A DNA stretch of 64,000 nucleotides from Stachybotrys elegans (lineage: Eukaryota; Ascomycota; Sordariomycetes; Hypocreales; Stachybotryaceae): contig JAGPNK010000001.1 in NCBI GenBank assembly GCA_020746835.1, positions 1,798,001 to 1,862,000 on the forward strand, in the 5' to 3' direction. The stretch's first letter is position 1. Each line of letters opens with the position of its first letter. The notes under the pieces are model-generated. The model was not told the origin of the DNA, searched no databases, and saw nothing but the letters and a program-made list of their open reading frames with translations. Positions 11,607 through 24,657 of this stretch are shown in pieces. The translations under genes were made by a program, and so were the position numbers.

Positions 11607-11937
11607 CAGAACAAAGTGTGTCGTCAAAGGCACCCGTATTGACCAAGAGTGTACGTGGTGCAGCCGTTGTTTCTTTGTTGCCTTGTCGTGTGCTATATCT
11701 TGCCTGTTGGTGGATGTCGAGTACGGTGATCTTGAAACTGTTTTCAGGATCTCGTATATTGGCGGGAAGTGGCGCGGGTGGTGACCAAGGTTGTTGGACA
11801 GCACAATCTCAGTGGCAAAGATCTTTGTTCGAATGGGAGAGTGTTGCTGTTCTTATAGTTGAAGCAGAACAGAGAGTCAGGTGAGACAAGGGGCTCTTGG
11901 ACGGTGAGTGAGGTGAGAGGAAGAGGGATGACAGATC

Positions 11938-11946
11938 CTTTATATA
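11938..11946 (-). promoter_or_regulatory. TATA box upstream of the 49-residue protein gene
   Basis: TATATAAAG on the minus strand, followed downstream by a CT-rich segment, about 670 bases before the ATG at 11270. Confidence 0.5.
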
Positions 11947-12579
11947 CGAGTCGCATGAGGGTAGACGTGGCCGAGATAAGAGGGATCCTGGCCTCGGGTA
12001 TGGAACATAAGGCAGGACAAGGACAAGGCCGGGGGATTGGTTGATTGGTTGATTGGGTACTGGTGCCTTGACTACTCTTTCTCGTACACTATGTGCCGAG
12101 TGGTATATGAAAAGAAAGGTAGGTAGGAAGGTTTGCTGGCTTGCTAGTCTAGTTGGTTTGCTCATCCGCCTGTGTCTGTGTGAGAAGCTCATGGTCCACC
12201 CAGCCGCTTGGTCATGCCGCGAGATTAGATTCACTCCGGGGCGGGACGAGGAGGAACAAGGCCATGGGATGGTAGGGCAAGTCTCCCGGCCCAGGCCCGC
12301 AAGCACAGATGGCGGGTCCGTGACAGAAGCTGGATGCAAGATGGGACAGCGGATTTTCACCTTGAGTTTATGATGCCAGGGGGGTGGCAGATGCGAAGGG
12401 CGTGTGCATGTAGCAGGGTGTGTCGTACGTCGTCCCTTCTCGTGTCAAAAGAAGCGCTGAGCTGGACAGGGATGCCATGGAACGAGGCGGCCAATGGTGC
12501 TTAGATTGGCCACGACAAAAAGGTTCTATGACAACTCAGCACAGTGCCTTTTGACTCGAGCCATTCCCAGCACCAGGGA

Positions 12580-12801
12580 ATGTATCATTTATTATACTTT
12601 GGGCGCAGCAAGAATGTCGGGCCTCGAAGCTGGTGGCGCGCTGGTCTACTCTTTGCCAAGGGTGGCAGTCTCCGGCTCAACGTAGGAATGGCAAGCGACC
12701 CGTCCGATCCAAGTGGAACGAGAACAACGATCGTGGCCGTGACGAAAGAGCAGATGAATCCAGAATCCTCAATCAAGAAGCACTCGGGGGGTGTGGAATG
12801 A
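12580..12801 (+). CDS. candidate small protein, 73 residues, unrecognised
   Basis: From the ATG at 12580 the frame gives a basic, well-mixed sequence beginning MYHLLYFGRSKNV and ending KKHSGGVE, to a TGA at 12799. The frame is open a further 12 codons upstream without an ATG, so it could be the 3' exon of a spliced gene. There is no recognised domain, signal peptide or cysteine pattern. Confidence 0.2.
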   Translation: MYHLLYFGRSKNVGPRSWWRAGLLFAKGGSLRLNVGMASDPSDPSGTRTTIVAVTKEQMNPESSIKKHSGGVE

Positions 12802-15800
12802 CCATGGGCTCCTCGCTTATTACTGAGCGTCGGCTGCGATGCGCGGGAAGCAGGATCCACCGCCATATGGCCCGGCAGGGAGCACCTTATGCAAGCCCGG
12901 GCCTAGCTGAACGGACGGGACAAGACGAGGTTTGAGGAAATGAGAATGGCTTCGAGAAGTTGGCGAGTAAGTATCTAGCGTCGACAACAGGGAAGCGGTG
13001 CGGCGCGAGCTAGAGTCAGTTAGATAGAGTCTTGGATGACAACTGTGCCTGCGGCCATTGGCGGGCCGGATATCGATGAATGCCGATCCCGTAATGAGCA
13101 TGTAATTGTGGCTTGGACTCCCGAAAGAGACGGCGGGAGATGTATGTAGCTGACTTCAGTGTTGGCACGGCATGCGAAGGGATGCAGTTGGCAAGGGCAC
13201 AGGGAACGAACCCGGGAGGTTGTAAATATGCCCGCCCCTACGGACACCGACACCTTTACTACTAGTAGGTAAGTAGGTGCTAACCTGCCCCTAGGCGTCC
13301 CTTCCTCCTTGCTAAACTAGTCGGGTACTTTCAACACTTACTGCATCAGGGCAAAGTTGATGGTATCAAATCGTACTGGATGGAGCCTACCCACTCACCT
13401 GCCATCTATGTGAACTAGTAGCGCCTGAGCGGGAGGAGAGGTAGTTACTTATCATACCTACTCGCTCGTCCCCTAGGCAGGCACGCTGGGGGTTCTTAGA
13501 TCCCCAGCAGCTTCCTTCTCATTGTCGTGGGCCTGACATGATACCTGGAAGGGAGGGAGGAACCACCTTCAATTCACGGGACCCACCTTCTGCCTCTTTC
13601 CAGTACATATGTACAGACCGCCAGTAGGGCAGGCAGGTGCGTCAGACACGGGAAGCCTCGCGGCTACTAAACTGGGAATACCCTGCTTCCCTGGGCCCCT
13701 CCCATACCTCCTCCCCATGTCACCACACTACCGGATCACTGCCGCTACCATTCCTTCATCTCATCACCCATTCACGGCGGCGCGGCATGCCTCCAGTCCA
13801 CCTCTAGACCACCATCGACCACCTTTCCTTAGGGCCCGCCCATGTTTGGGCTATATCATGCGGATTATGAAATGGCAGAAGCCGGCCCTTCCTGTCTTGC
13901 CCGCCGTCCCCCCTTGGCCCTCCCTCCTCCTGCCTTGCGTCCTCACGGTACTCACGGAATCGTAGCCCAGAGCATATTCGCGCAACCCTTTTCATGCCTT
14001 CAACATGGCCACGGACCAGTCTGGCCAGCATATACATGCAACCTGTATCCATGTGTGGACAGGAGGCTCAGACACTCAGAGCCGCACGGCGATCATGCTG
14101 AGGCCGGTGGAGTCTGTGGCTTCTCGCCTGTGCCTGTCTGCCTCCCAGGGGCCCTTCCTCGTGGAAGCCATCAGATATGCCACTCCCGAGTCCTCTTCTG
14201 GCCAATGGCTAACAGCTTCAGCGGGCCCAAGTGCGTAAGGATCCACGACAGACATGCCCAGATTGAAAGGCACATGGAAACCTTGCTTACACCCGACAGC
14301 CAGGGCCCAGAGAGCAATCAGCCTATACTTCTGCTAGGATGGGTACTTCATTTGGACAATGCGCATGCACATGGACCGGAGGCAAACGCACGCAACAACC
14401 CGGCTACCTTGGCGGACCGTCGACCACATAATCGATTACTGTACACGACAGATCCTGTACACTCCACACAACTATCCAACGTTCACTGTTTGGGGAAAAT
14501 CGAACAGGAGCTCCTAGTGGAGCCATACCATTGGCGCGGATTGTGTTGTATCTGGGGTGCTGCCCCACCGAGTCAAGAACGACCAGGACAAGGAGCCAGA
14601 GGCTCAAAGCAGCACACGGCCTCCCTGTCCTTTCATCAGTGAGCTACCCTCAGTCAAGCCACGCGGCCTCGGGAGGGGTTTGTTCCAGGTCTCACTCATC
14701 ACTTGATGACGGCGTATACACACAACAAGTCAATCAGAGGCCCCTCGCCTTGCGTTACCGCCTTGGACTTCGTCTACCTGGTCCAACCGAGCCTGTACCT
14801 GCACAAATAATCTCAAATTCTCTGTCGGCAGGTTCGGATTCCGAGCGTCTTCGATCAACCTCTAGGTGATTGCTACCGGGATGGTTGCCGAAAGCCCGTC
14901 TCTCGGCTTCCTTCAGCCCCGAGCGTCTGCGGCTATGTTGTAGTGGGAGAACGACTTCCCATGAAGACCCAGAGGCTTGAGAGGACTGGTGCAACAAATC
15001 ACATGTAGTGATGGTTAAAACACGGTAAATAACTCAGGTGTATATTGACATCCACCACAGCTTCCCATGCCACGGCGATTATTCGATAACCCACAGCCGG
15101 TTGTAAATGTTTCCCTTCCATCCGAAGGAGCCCAGTACTTGAGTCCATCGGCTTCCGAATTGTTCTGTCGCCTGAACCTGATTGGCTTCTTTCCCAGGTG
15201 TCGAAAATGGGACGAAAACGAGACATGCGGAGCGCGTGGTAGGATCCTTCAAATTCGACCCCTGTTCGAATCCCCCAGGAGCTTTCCTCCGTGATTCAAC
15301 TCGAGTGATTCCAAACGGCCCTGGCCTTCAAACCTGTTTACCAACTCTCAACAGAGCCAAAATCGTACCTTCTCCTACTATGGGCAATAAGATCATGTCA
15401 TGATCTGGGCATTCCGGATATGAAAACACGCAGGCTATCCTCCCCTTCGCCTCGTCACCGCGGTCGCCGTCCTGGCCTCTCGGAGGTCTATTCTGGAAGC
15501 CAGGCCCCCATACCAGACGTTGAGCTACTAAATCTGCGGTCCTTCTATTTCTATCTCCACCACAACTCCGCCTTCATGACCAGCCTTGAAGGCCCTGCTT
15601 TCAAACTCTAGCCATTCAAGGGGTCAAATGGATCCTCCGCGCCCCTGTCATTCTTGCTTGTGGAGTCATCTATTCTTCTCGGTGGCCAGCCACCAGTCGG
15701 GTCCAAGACTGACAGGTCCCGGTTTGCTGGTCAATCTGTGGATGTCTGTTCACGGACGATAACTGACCTGCGCCCGCTCGTCAGTCCTTGTTATTTACCT

Positions 15801-16499
15801 AATGTCGAGGCTCATACGGATAGCCAGCTGCTCGGCCTGGATGGAATATCGTCATAGCGCTCAGGTTAAGCCGCCAACACGCCACGACTCGTCCGGTAAT
15901 AGCTGGTAACAGTTGCCCGTCAACGTGGCAGCCTTGCTAGCAGGCACCGGAACAAGGATAGGGTCAAGAGAACTCATCGGACAATCATTCATCACGTAAC
16001 CATGCCGTCTGGCATCTTGGGCGCTCCTGATGTGGGTTGATGGAGGGCTGACTGTCACTCGATCCATACTTCCGCTCGAATGACAATACTTCACGCCAAG
16101 CCTAACCTGAAGCAACTGGGTACACACGATGCTCGGCCTATCTGATCTATTTCCAAATATATCGACCCATCTCCGATGTTGAAATCCTGCCGTTTCTTTA
16201 TTTCCGAGTGGTTCAGCAAGGCTGTATTCTTTGCTTCCCCTCGGCTAATGTCTTGCCTCCACAGAGCATGCAGATCGGGCGAGATCTGCCACCTCAGCTG
16301 CCAAGTATAATATGCTCGTTGCTCACGATTGTGTGGAGGTGTGGCTTGTAGTGGGCACTTGAATCAATCTCAGACTGTCAACAAGCAGGGGCTGGCTTCC
16401 ATCTGAGCTTGTCGTTTGCCTCTTGCGCCATCGGGTGCAAAAGAAGCGGTTTACAGTGCAGCCTGACCCAAAAAGAGAAGAGGAAAAAAGGATACACCC

Positions 16500-16679
16500 A
16501 TGCTCTCTTACGAAATTGGCGGTAATAGTTGCTCATCAGGGTCATACCCGACGACAATTCCGGACAGCCCTGTGATTGAGGTAGGCGAGTTCCAGCGACC
16601 GACTAACAATGAATGCTTCAAGGTTATGGGCGACACCTACTCCATTGACACCGCATCGAGCTTGCAAGTATATATATGA
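16500..16679 (+). CDS. candidate small protein or exon with a weak LysM-like segment
   Basis: ATG at 16500 opens 59 codons to TGA at 16677. The second half reads NECFKVMGDTYSIDT, which recalls the start of fungal LysM repeats (C-x-KV-x-GDT-x-SI). The expected WNP and closing cysteine are absent. The last codons overlap a GTATAT that could be a donor, and a frame opens again after an AG near 16734. No signal peptide is attached. It may be a decayed LysM gene fragment, an exon, or chance. Confidence 0.3.
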   Translation: MLSYEIGGNSCSSGSYPTTIPDSPVIEVGEFQRPTNNECFKVMGDTYSIDTASSLQVYI

Positions 16680-19600
16680 CAACTCCACATTTGAACCTTG
16701 ATACTTCACAAACTGCTAAGACGCTTGGCCATCAAGATGGTATACATTGGGCAAGTGCAGTTGCGCTGTACCACGGATGGGCTGTGGCAGAGCTGCTCAT
16801 CTATGCCGGCTCAAACCAGAACCACAATCCTTCAACTTCGCTTGCTCCCCGGCTTCTTTCGGATCGACAGACTCAAAGGAAGGGCAAGTTTGGGCACGAT
16901 CTTGCGCCAAATAGACCTGGCCAGCAAGCCTCTACCTGTCCCCTCTCGTCTTTCTCTTTCTACTCATACATGACCTCACTCCTCGACGCGCTTCTCCACA
17001 CGTTTCTACCCCTCCCGACCCATCCTCACCCCGCCATTTCGTCTCAGCAAGCCTCGGCTTGCCTCATCCTTGGCCGTGTTGTACCTAATGGGGAGCTATG
17101 GCCAGCATGAGGGGATCATGGGATTTGGTGAGATCTTACAGGGTGCGGAAGTCTCTCTGGCGCATCCAAGAATATCTCATCTTCTTCTGCTTTGAGTGTG
17201 CCAGTTTGGGCCCCTTGCAGCGTAGCCTGAGATTGACGGGCATGGGTTGTCATCCCATCTGGACGCATCCATTTCCTGTTTCATCCCTTCTCCTTCGCTT
17301 GCGCGCATCAAATCACCCCATGTCAAGCCATGAACTGTTTCACGGCCTCTTCTGGCGGCAGCAGAAAGCAGACAGGACCCGTTTTCGATTGGCTGCATCT
17401 GCTCCACGGGTGCAATCGTTGGCAGTATCCTGACATTTCTCTCGAAGGTGGTCAGCAGGTAGCCCTCACACCCAGCATATGTCGCCGCACAAGGGACGCT
17501 CAACTCCCCCAATCGCGACAGGCAACCCGTTGTGGTGTGGTGTGTTGTGGTGTTGAGCCGCCCTCCTCATGCATGCTCTCATGCAACCCCTCATGCATTC
17601 ATCCCACCATCTCGCATGCTGCTTGTAGCATTCAACTACATCCCCCACTTCCATGTTCTGCTGACCTAGGGCATATGCGGACCTCGCAAATCCTTGAATG
17701 GGTTCGCAGCGGGTATGTCAGATCAGTGAGAGGCGGAGGTGCGTATTCTCTTCCTCCTCGACGGCGGCCGACATGGGGCGTACCGCATCGACGGCATGCA
17801 TATTGCCAGATGGGCGTAACCGCCATCTTCACGTTGAGTGGGCTCAAAATCGGCGTCTCCCCGGTACACACCCTCTCATCACCTCAAGAATTCTGGTTGA
17901 TACAAGGTTTACCTGGACCGGTGAGGGTGTTCCTGATTAAGTCTACACCACCAATACTGGCCGCCCTGGTGCAGCTGACTCGGATCTTGTCGCTACGGGC
18001 CGTGGCAGCTTTTCATCCGGGACAGGCCGGTGTTAGTCATGGTTACGAAGCCGCCCAAGCCCCGGGTCATGAAGGCGGCCCGGCGGCAATTGAGATTGGC
18101 ACAAAGCGATGCAAGGCCACGCATACTCTGGCCAATCATCTCCTTCACACCTCCTGCTCGCTCATCATTGGCTGTCTCGAGGCCAGCTACAGAGCGTCTA
18201 AACTTCCGGCACGACGTCAACAGGACCTTGAACTCTAATTGCTCGTGTCCGACAGCACTTTGGGAAGAAGTTCCCGATACCATTCCGTTTTCTCTTCTTT
18301 CTGCAGATCGCAGATTGGCAGGCTGATTTCAGTTTCATTAAACTCTATGTCGTATGATGAGGCCGAGGCCACTGACTGCGTTACTCTGTTTCATGGTCAC
18401 GAGTCATTGCGACAAACACGACAGGCAACAGACGCTCAATGGCTGATGAGACATTCTACATACCATCAAGGTCCTCATGATGGTGCACAGACCAAGAGAA
18501 AAGTCCAACCTTATTGCGAGTTCTAATGGGATGCCTACCGTGACGTACTATGGCAGGGACTTGGTGCGTGATCTACATGGATTTCGGTATCTTCCCCTCC
18601 GCCCGTCGGTAAAGTCGAGGCTGACGTGGTGTCGCCAACATCGGAAATTGTGAAAGGGGTCTGACTAGCAGGCCATGGTCATGCCCTCACGCGCCTGCGC
18701 GTGGGCCTCGAATGGCAAGGATACAAGACAAAAGGAGCGTCTTTTTTTCAGATGGCACCCGGGTTTCTGGAGCACATCCATCTCACACCCGTCTCACACA
18801 CCTGGCTTGAGCATATTTCGTTGGGCGTTGGATCGATCTACAGTCTAGAAGGTGTGCAACAGGCTTGGGAGAGGTCTCGACCCCGTCCCGCCCCTACAGC
18901 AGCAACCGCTTCTTCCTTGTAGTGCTATTTTTACTTTGCTTTTTTGCTTTTCCGTGCTCCCCAACTAACCCACTTGGGAGTACCAACCGCGCCCTGCTCT
19001 GCTGTTGTCGCTGGTGATTTGTTCAGCACTTCTTGCACCATATGAGTCAAGGCAGGAGATGAGTCCCCAATACGAGGATAGACCTTGGATCACCTCGGAG
19101 AAGAAAGTCAGTTCAAGGTTCACCGACTGTATGAATCAGGCATTCGTATCTTGTCCGATTTATATTCCCACACCTGGTTGATTTTGTACATAGATGGTGT
19201 TGATTTGCGGGTGCACCCCCTCCACCCGCTGCTGTGCATTTCCGTTCCGCTGTCCGTCATTCCGCCACCAGCTTTGGAAATGTAAGGTAGCAAATGGCAC
19301 AATGGTGTATTATTTACTTGTTTGTCTATCCCATTTTCCTTGCGCCGGTATCTATAATCCAATTCTTGACGGACCTTACAGCCTTTTGAGTACTGCTTCT
19401 TTTTTCCTCTTCTCTCTCTCCCTTTTTTCCTTCTTCCTGGCTGCACGTCATGCAGCCCTGGGTATGGCTCGATATCCCACGCAGAGAGCAGGCATTGCGA
19501 TCAAGCTCGCTGGCTGCGTTAAAAAAGGACCCGTGCGGCAGCACATCGCTTCTGACATGTCACATTTCGTGGCTTGGGGGTGATCTTGACCCCACTGACC

Positions 19601-19771
19601 TACCGATCCCCAAATCTTGAAAGTCACATATGTTAAACATTGCGCAATAGCGTTTTTGCGGGCATGGGTAGCGCCGAGTCCAAGTTGCGGTGAGAAGCAT
19701 TACCTCGACGAACCCTGTCGTGATGCTCGACACAGAGTTTCATCTCGCGTCGAGGCAGTCGAGATGGTGTG

Positions 19772-22700
19772 TTAGTTGCCCCCCTTTTCAGCTGCCTCGG
19801 CTTCTTCCTCGCCAGTGCCTATCGCAATGGCCGTCGGTGCGACATCGGGTTCCGCTGGCGCTTCATCACATTGGTCCGAAGTTTTGTCCGACGTCTGCTT
19901 ATCATTGCCCGGAGCATCTGCTCCTTCAAACGTGAATGCGTCGGACAAGTTGACGGCCAGGAATGACTTGGGTAATTTTACTCTGCACGACTATTCAGCA
20001 TGCCTATTGTAGACTTGGCCTTTTGTACTGGGGCAACTTACTGGTTGAACTTGGCTCGCAACGTCTTAATCACCTCAAGCCAATCTATATGGGGGGTCAG
20101 GCTCCGACGTGGAGCGTAGCCTATGCAGTGGCGACTGTCGAGCTGCACCTGCAAGGGATCTGAGACGTGGCAACCAGGGCTGATGGTGATCCTGATGCTA
20201 TAAGCAAAAGTCGGGTCATCGCCCGGGGGGTTTTCCAATGACGTCTTCGTCTCGGACTCGTACAGCTCGAAGCTGATCTGGGACAGATAGTCCAGTTCAG
20301 GGATTGCGCTCCGATGAATTTTCGTCTCTATCCCGCCCTCGATGATGCAGTTGAGGAGGGTGTATATGTGTGACTCCTTGGTAAAGTAAAAGAAGGATTT
20401 GGCATCATTCGAGGCCTGCATCTCCTCGAGATCGTGTACAATCTCCTTGAGCAGGGGCAGGGACGTCAAGAGACCAATCTCCAGCTTTTCGCTGTCCGAT
20501 ATGCCGTATTCTTGAGGGCAGATGAAGTCAAACAATACCTTTGCCAACCTATAGAGTTCTTGCAGAGGCTCGTGCTTCGGGTCTGTCGATGCAGAAGCTT
20601 GATTGGCTCCCTTGTAAAGACGGAAGTATTGCTCCTGGGGTGCTTCTTCGAGCAAATGCCGCAGCCCATTGAGGAACGAGCGTCTTCTAAAGAGCTTCTT
20701 GACGGAGGCCGACCTGTTGGTCGCGTCCATCTTATCGGCGTACTCCTGGGACATATTCAGGCTCTTGTCGCTGCGATGATCGTCCGAGTTTCTGGGGTCC
20801 TCTTGGTCCTTTGGCTTTCCCTCCTTTGATGCACCGTACTCCTCCTCCAGCATGGATTTAGAAGGAGTAAAGACCCATTCCAAGAACTGGCGGTTGTGGA
20901 GAGCATCAAACTTCATGGTATCGTAGAGTTCCGATATTTTGCTCGGGTCGACCTTGTTCTCGTCGCAGAACTCAGCAAAGAGTTTCTCCCATCTCTCACG
21001 GAAAAGTTCCGCATCCTCTCCGCAGCACCATCGGGACTGGATGTTATTGACAGCGTTTGCCTGGGATAGTGATGTGGAGGAGCCGCCAGAACCCAGCTCG
21101 TTGCCGGCTTTCTCGTTGCCGGCATCTGATATGGAACTGAGAGCGGTGGCCGCTCCGCTATACAGCTTGGTGTAGTTGTGCTGCATGACGCGCCGGTGGA
21201 ACTTCATCAGCTGCACAACTCTGGTTTGGACCTCGGATGGCTCTGGCATGTTCTCGGGCCAGGCAAATTGTGCCGGCCGTTCATTGCCCTTGCGGAGCAG
21301 ACCCTTCAGCTTCTTCTTGACCTTGTCAGTCTCATCTTTAGCCGCATTTGAATCGTCCAACAGGTCTTTTCGAATGGCGATGAAGTCTTCCTGGACATCT
21401 TTGAGTCCGAGGAAAGCACTGGCCCAGATCTGCGCACTCGTGGTGACTCGCCGCTCGGAGCTGCTGTACACGTGGACCTCGTCGAACACGTCACGGTTCA
21501 GAAGCATGACATCGTTGCGCATGTTCTCGCCCAATTCTTGGGCTTGGTAGCGAGCCGAGTGCGTGGGTTCTCCGCCCCATTTCACAATCAACTGGAGCTT
21601 GTCCAGTACCAGGCGTTCCTCCGCCGCCGTGAACTTGGACATGGTGACTTCTGACATGGAATCCTGCCTCCTCGGTGGAAAGTGGGGTCTATAGCCTGTC
21701 TTTGTCGTTACAGAAGGCTCACTCTGCGCGTCGGGAACAGCGATGGCTTCATCGTCTTTCGTCTCAGCTTGTCCACCCTCTTCGGGCTTTGGCGCTTCCG
21801 TTTTCTTCTTTCGAAACATGGGTTTGATCTGGACTTTGGTGCCAGCCCAGCTGCCCTTCTTTACCAGAACGCTGCGCAGAGACTTGAGCTTCGCTGGATC
21901 TTCAACACCAGCTTCGAAAGCAATATCGACAGCCTGGATAACACTGGCCAGTGCTGCCTCGCCAACAAGCAGGACCTCCTCTTGGTGACCTTTAAGAAGG
22001 GCAATGAATGGCTCCGTGTGCAGGGTGAACTTGTATTTCTGCTTGGGGGTGCGGTCGGCGTGCCGTATTACAGACACGATACCCTTGAGCTTCCACGAAT
22101 GCTTGGGTAAGGGCGCAGATGTGGTATTCTCCAGCTGGGGGTGCGTAGACTGGACTGATGCCGCTGGTGTCGAAGTCGGTGCTACGCCTGGGGTCAAGAG
22201 ATCCTGGGTGGGAGGAGGGAAGAGAGGGCTTGTCGCCGTGCTTTGCGACTTGGAGGCATGCGCGCTGCCTGAGATGGGCGATATGATTCCGCTCACAGGG
22301 CGTGTGCCATTGTCGCTCTGGGTTGAGTCTAGCGGGGGTGGCGGCATGCTGGTGGCTCCCTTGTTGCTCGACTGTGATGTGTTTAGTGAGTGAGCTTGGT
22401 GCTCGCGATCCCTGGAGACATTAGAGGTGCGAGGGTGCGAGTCGACGTCTGAAACCGCCGGGGATGGTGCAGCAGGTGTGATGCCGCCTCGCCGCAGTCT
22501 CTCCTTGACAAAGACATCCTTGAGTATGGTAGCGGAATGATTGTAGTAGTCGTCGTTGTCTTTTACGAAGCTCCATCCGTTGACGTCAATGACATAGCTG
22601 GTTCCGCCAGCTCGCAGCATATCGAAGCCGCAGACTCGCTGACCAAATGCGGTGCATATTTTGCTCGCCATTTCTTTTTCTTCGGAGGTTAGACTCGCCA

Positions 22701-24657
22701 CGTAGCGCAACTCTTTGCCGTGTGTGTTCCTCCTGACCACTCCGTCGACAACGGGGGATTTTCGCGTCTCGGCATGGCAATACTGAGGCCCGACTGTATA
22801 TGCCTTGACATCCTCCGCATTGTCGACTTGCATGAAGCTTTCATAGATGTAGCTCCCATCGGGCTCCAGGATAGCCCTTGGGGTGTTGAGATCTGGCACA
22901 AAATCGGAGCTCTTGTTTCCAATCTTTCTGAAAAGCTTTCTCGCACCACCTCCCGCGCCTTTGGGGAAGTAGATGATGATGTTGTGGTCCTCGCCGCTGA
23001 TGGGCTTCTCGACGAATGGCTTGTTGAGGAGGGTGCCATCGACACTTAGGACATCGCCGTCTTCGAGCAGTTCCACTTTGGGGGTTCTCTTTTCCGGGTC
23101 CGCGGGCTCGAGTTGCACGCCCGATACATCCTTGACATGCTTGATCATCTCCGGCGTAAGGAGCGATGGGCCGCCGTCTCTATTGACTTCGAGGCGCTTG
23201 GGAGTACGGACAGAGATTTCGTCCAGAAGCTTCAAGCACAATCGTCTGTCCCACAGAATTTTCTGCATTGGCAGATCGTTGACGCAAAAAGGCTTCCGGA
23301 GATTGACATATGCGATGGCTTTATCCAGGGGGAAGCCATCAGAGTAAAACGAGATCAAGTAGTCACTGCAGGGAGGGTGGTCAGCAGAGAAAACGGAGAG
23401 GTAACAAATGACGGGGTTGTCGTGAACTCGCCATGTGGCGGCACATACCAGACGGGCCAGTTCTCAACGTCTGCGTATCATATTGTTAGCGCTTGAATCA
23501 GCAAACAGGCGGGATGTTGGTTGAGAACTACCTTCATCGAGGATCACCTTATCACCGAAAACAACGACGTCGAACTCGCGATTTGCAATGAGGCGGTTGA
23601 GGATATTGCGGCTAGGCTTGCTACGTGCCTTGATATCCAAGGCGCAAACACCAATTACACCCCATGGGGCTGGTTTGACTGAATGATGATGTCAGTACAC
23701 GTGAGAGGGTACAGTCGGGCAAAGACGATTACCCTCTTCCTTCTCTCGGTGATGAAGGCCTCGGTCACTGCTGGGGCTGTGGCTACTGTTGGCCGTGCTC
23801 CCGCTCAGTCTCCTCTTGGCTCTGCTGCGAGAGCGGTCAGGCTGGGGGCGCAACGGGGGTGCATCTGCACGCTGGTTTCGTCGCATGAGGTCGAGAGGCT
23901 GATGGCCCGGCTGTTCCCTGGGGGAGAGGTGATGCTGGCTAGGATTTCCGTAGTTGGCCTGGCCACCAGATGTAGTGGTTACGACAACACTAGACACAGC
24001 GGCCTCTGACTGTGCGGGCCCTGGGCCTTTGCCATTGTTGGATGACATCAAGCTGGGTACTGAGCGTGGTGGGGTTCCGACGTCGGATCCGTGTGTAGAG
24101 GACGAGTCGAGCAGCTGGACGCCTCGAAGTGACGGTAGAGAGTGCAGCGAGTTCCCAGAGAGCCGCCTGGAACCGAAATCGAGCAGCGACAGTGTCAAAG
24201 TCAAGGCGGCTTCCTCTGTGAGGGCGCTGGACCGAGTTCGCGGTGTGTCGGAGTCGTCGGCGGGGGCGGTGGCAGCAATTGAAGCGTCGTCGAGCGTGGT
24301 GTCGTCGACCCAGGAATCAGAGGTGCTCGAGAGACGACGAGCGTTGGGTACGAGGGAACGGACGCTCTTCAAGGAGCCTGGAGAATGCGGATAGCTGGTG
24401 GAAGGGCTTGAGCGTCCGGCGTGGACTTGGGAAGTCGCTGGATCGGCGGGGCGTCCTTTCCTCGAAAGAGCAGCGCCGGTGAGGGAGGACGAAGAGATGC
24501 TACGAGCGTGCGAGTGCGTACGGTGGCGGCCCGACGAAGGGAGGTTAGAAATAGATCCAGGCTCTTCTTGTTGGGAAGAAGCGGAGGAGGGGCTGGGGCA
24601 ACAAGATAACGGGTCCTGGATAGCGACGAGCCCGGTACTAAAATTCGAACGATCCAT
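19772..24657 (-). CDS. VIP1: inositol hexakisphosphate/diphosphoinositol kinase (Vip1/PPIP5K)
   Basis: Five exons: 24657-23733, 23678-23532, 23470-23449, 23365-20042, 19982-19772. They join in phase to 1542 residues. Residues 1-308 are Ser/Pro-rich and probably disordered. The ATP-grasp kinase begins at [20 protein letters not shown] (about 310) and includes the VNDLPMQ and [12 protein letters not shown] segments (about 625-636). A histidine-acid-phosphatase-like domain follows with RHADRTP at 799-805. The enzyme makes 1-diphosphoinositol pyrophosphates from InsP6 or 5-InsP7, and the second domain removes the same phosphate. In fungi this sets phosphate signalling, growth form and microtubule behaviour. 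The third exon is only 22 bases. The last exon adds 69 residues starting [14 protein letters not shown] and an acidic tail. The gene is divergent from UTP21. Confidence 0.97.

Larger units (their letters stand above)
11951..19771. other. 7.8 kb gene desert, no conserved gene seen
   Basis: Both strands are full of short open frames without consistent splice signals, codon bias or familiar motifs. Two short frames with protein-like composition (12580-12801 and 16500-16679) are listed as candidates. The right end probably includes the 3' untranslated region of Vip1. The stretch may hold noncoding transcripts or worn-out coding sequence. Confidence 0.5.

Noticed and set aside
13842..14642. 266-codon plus-strand frame
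   Set aside because: Composition close to random, no domain, no splice signals, rare codons throughout.
15240..15290. Possible tRNA T-loop (TTCGAAT)
   Set aside because: The flanking five-base arms do not pair and no A box lies at the right distance.
17330..18238. 302-codon plus-strand frame
   Set aside because: No recognisable domain and no codon bias; other frames over the same DNA look equally protein-like.
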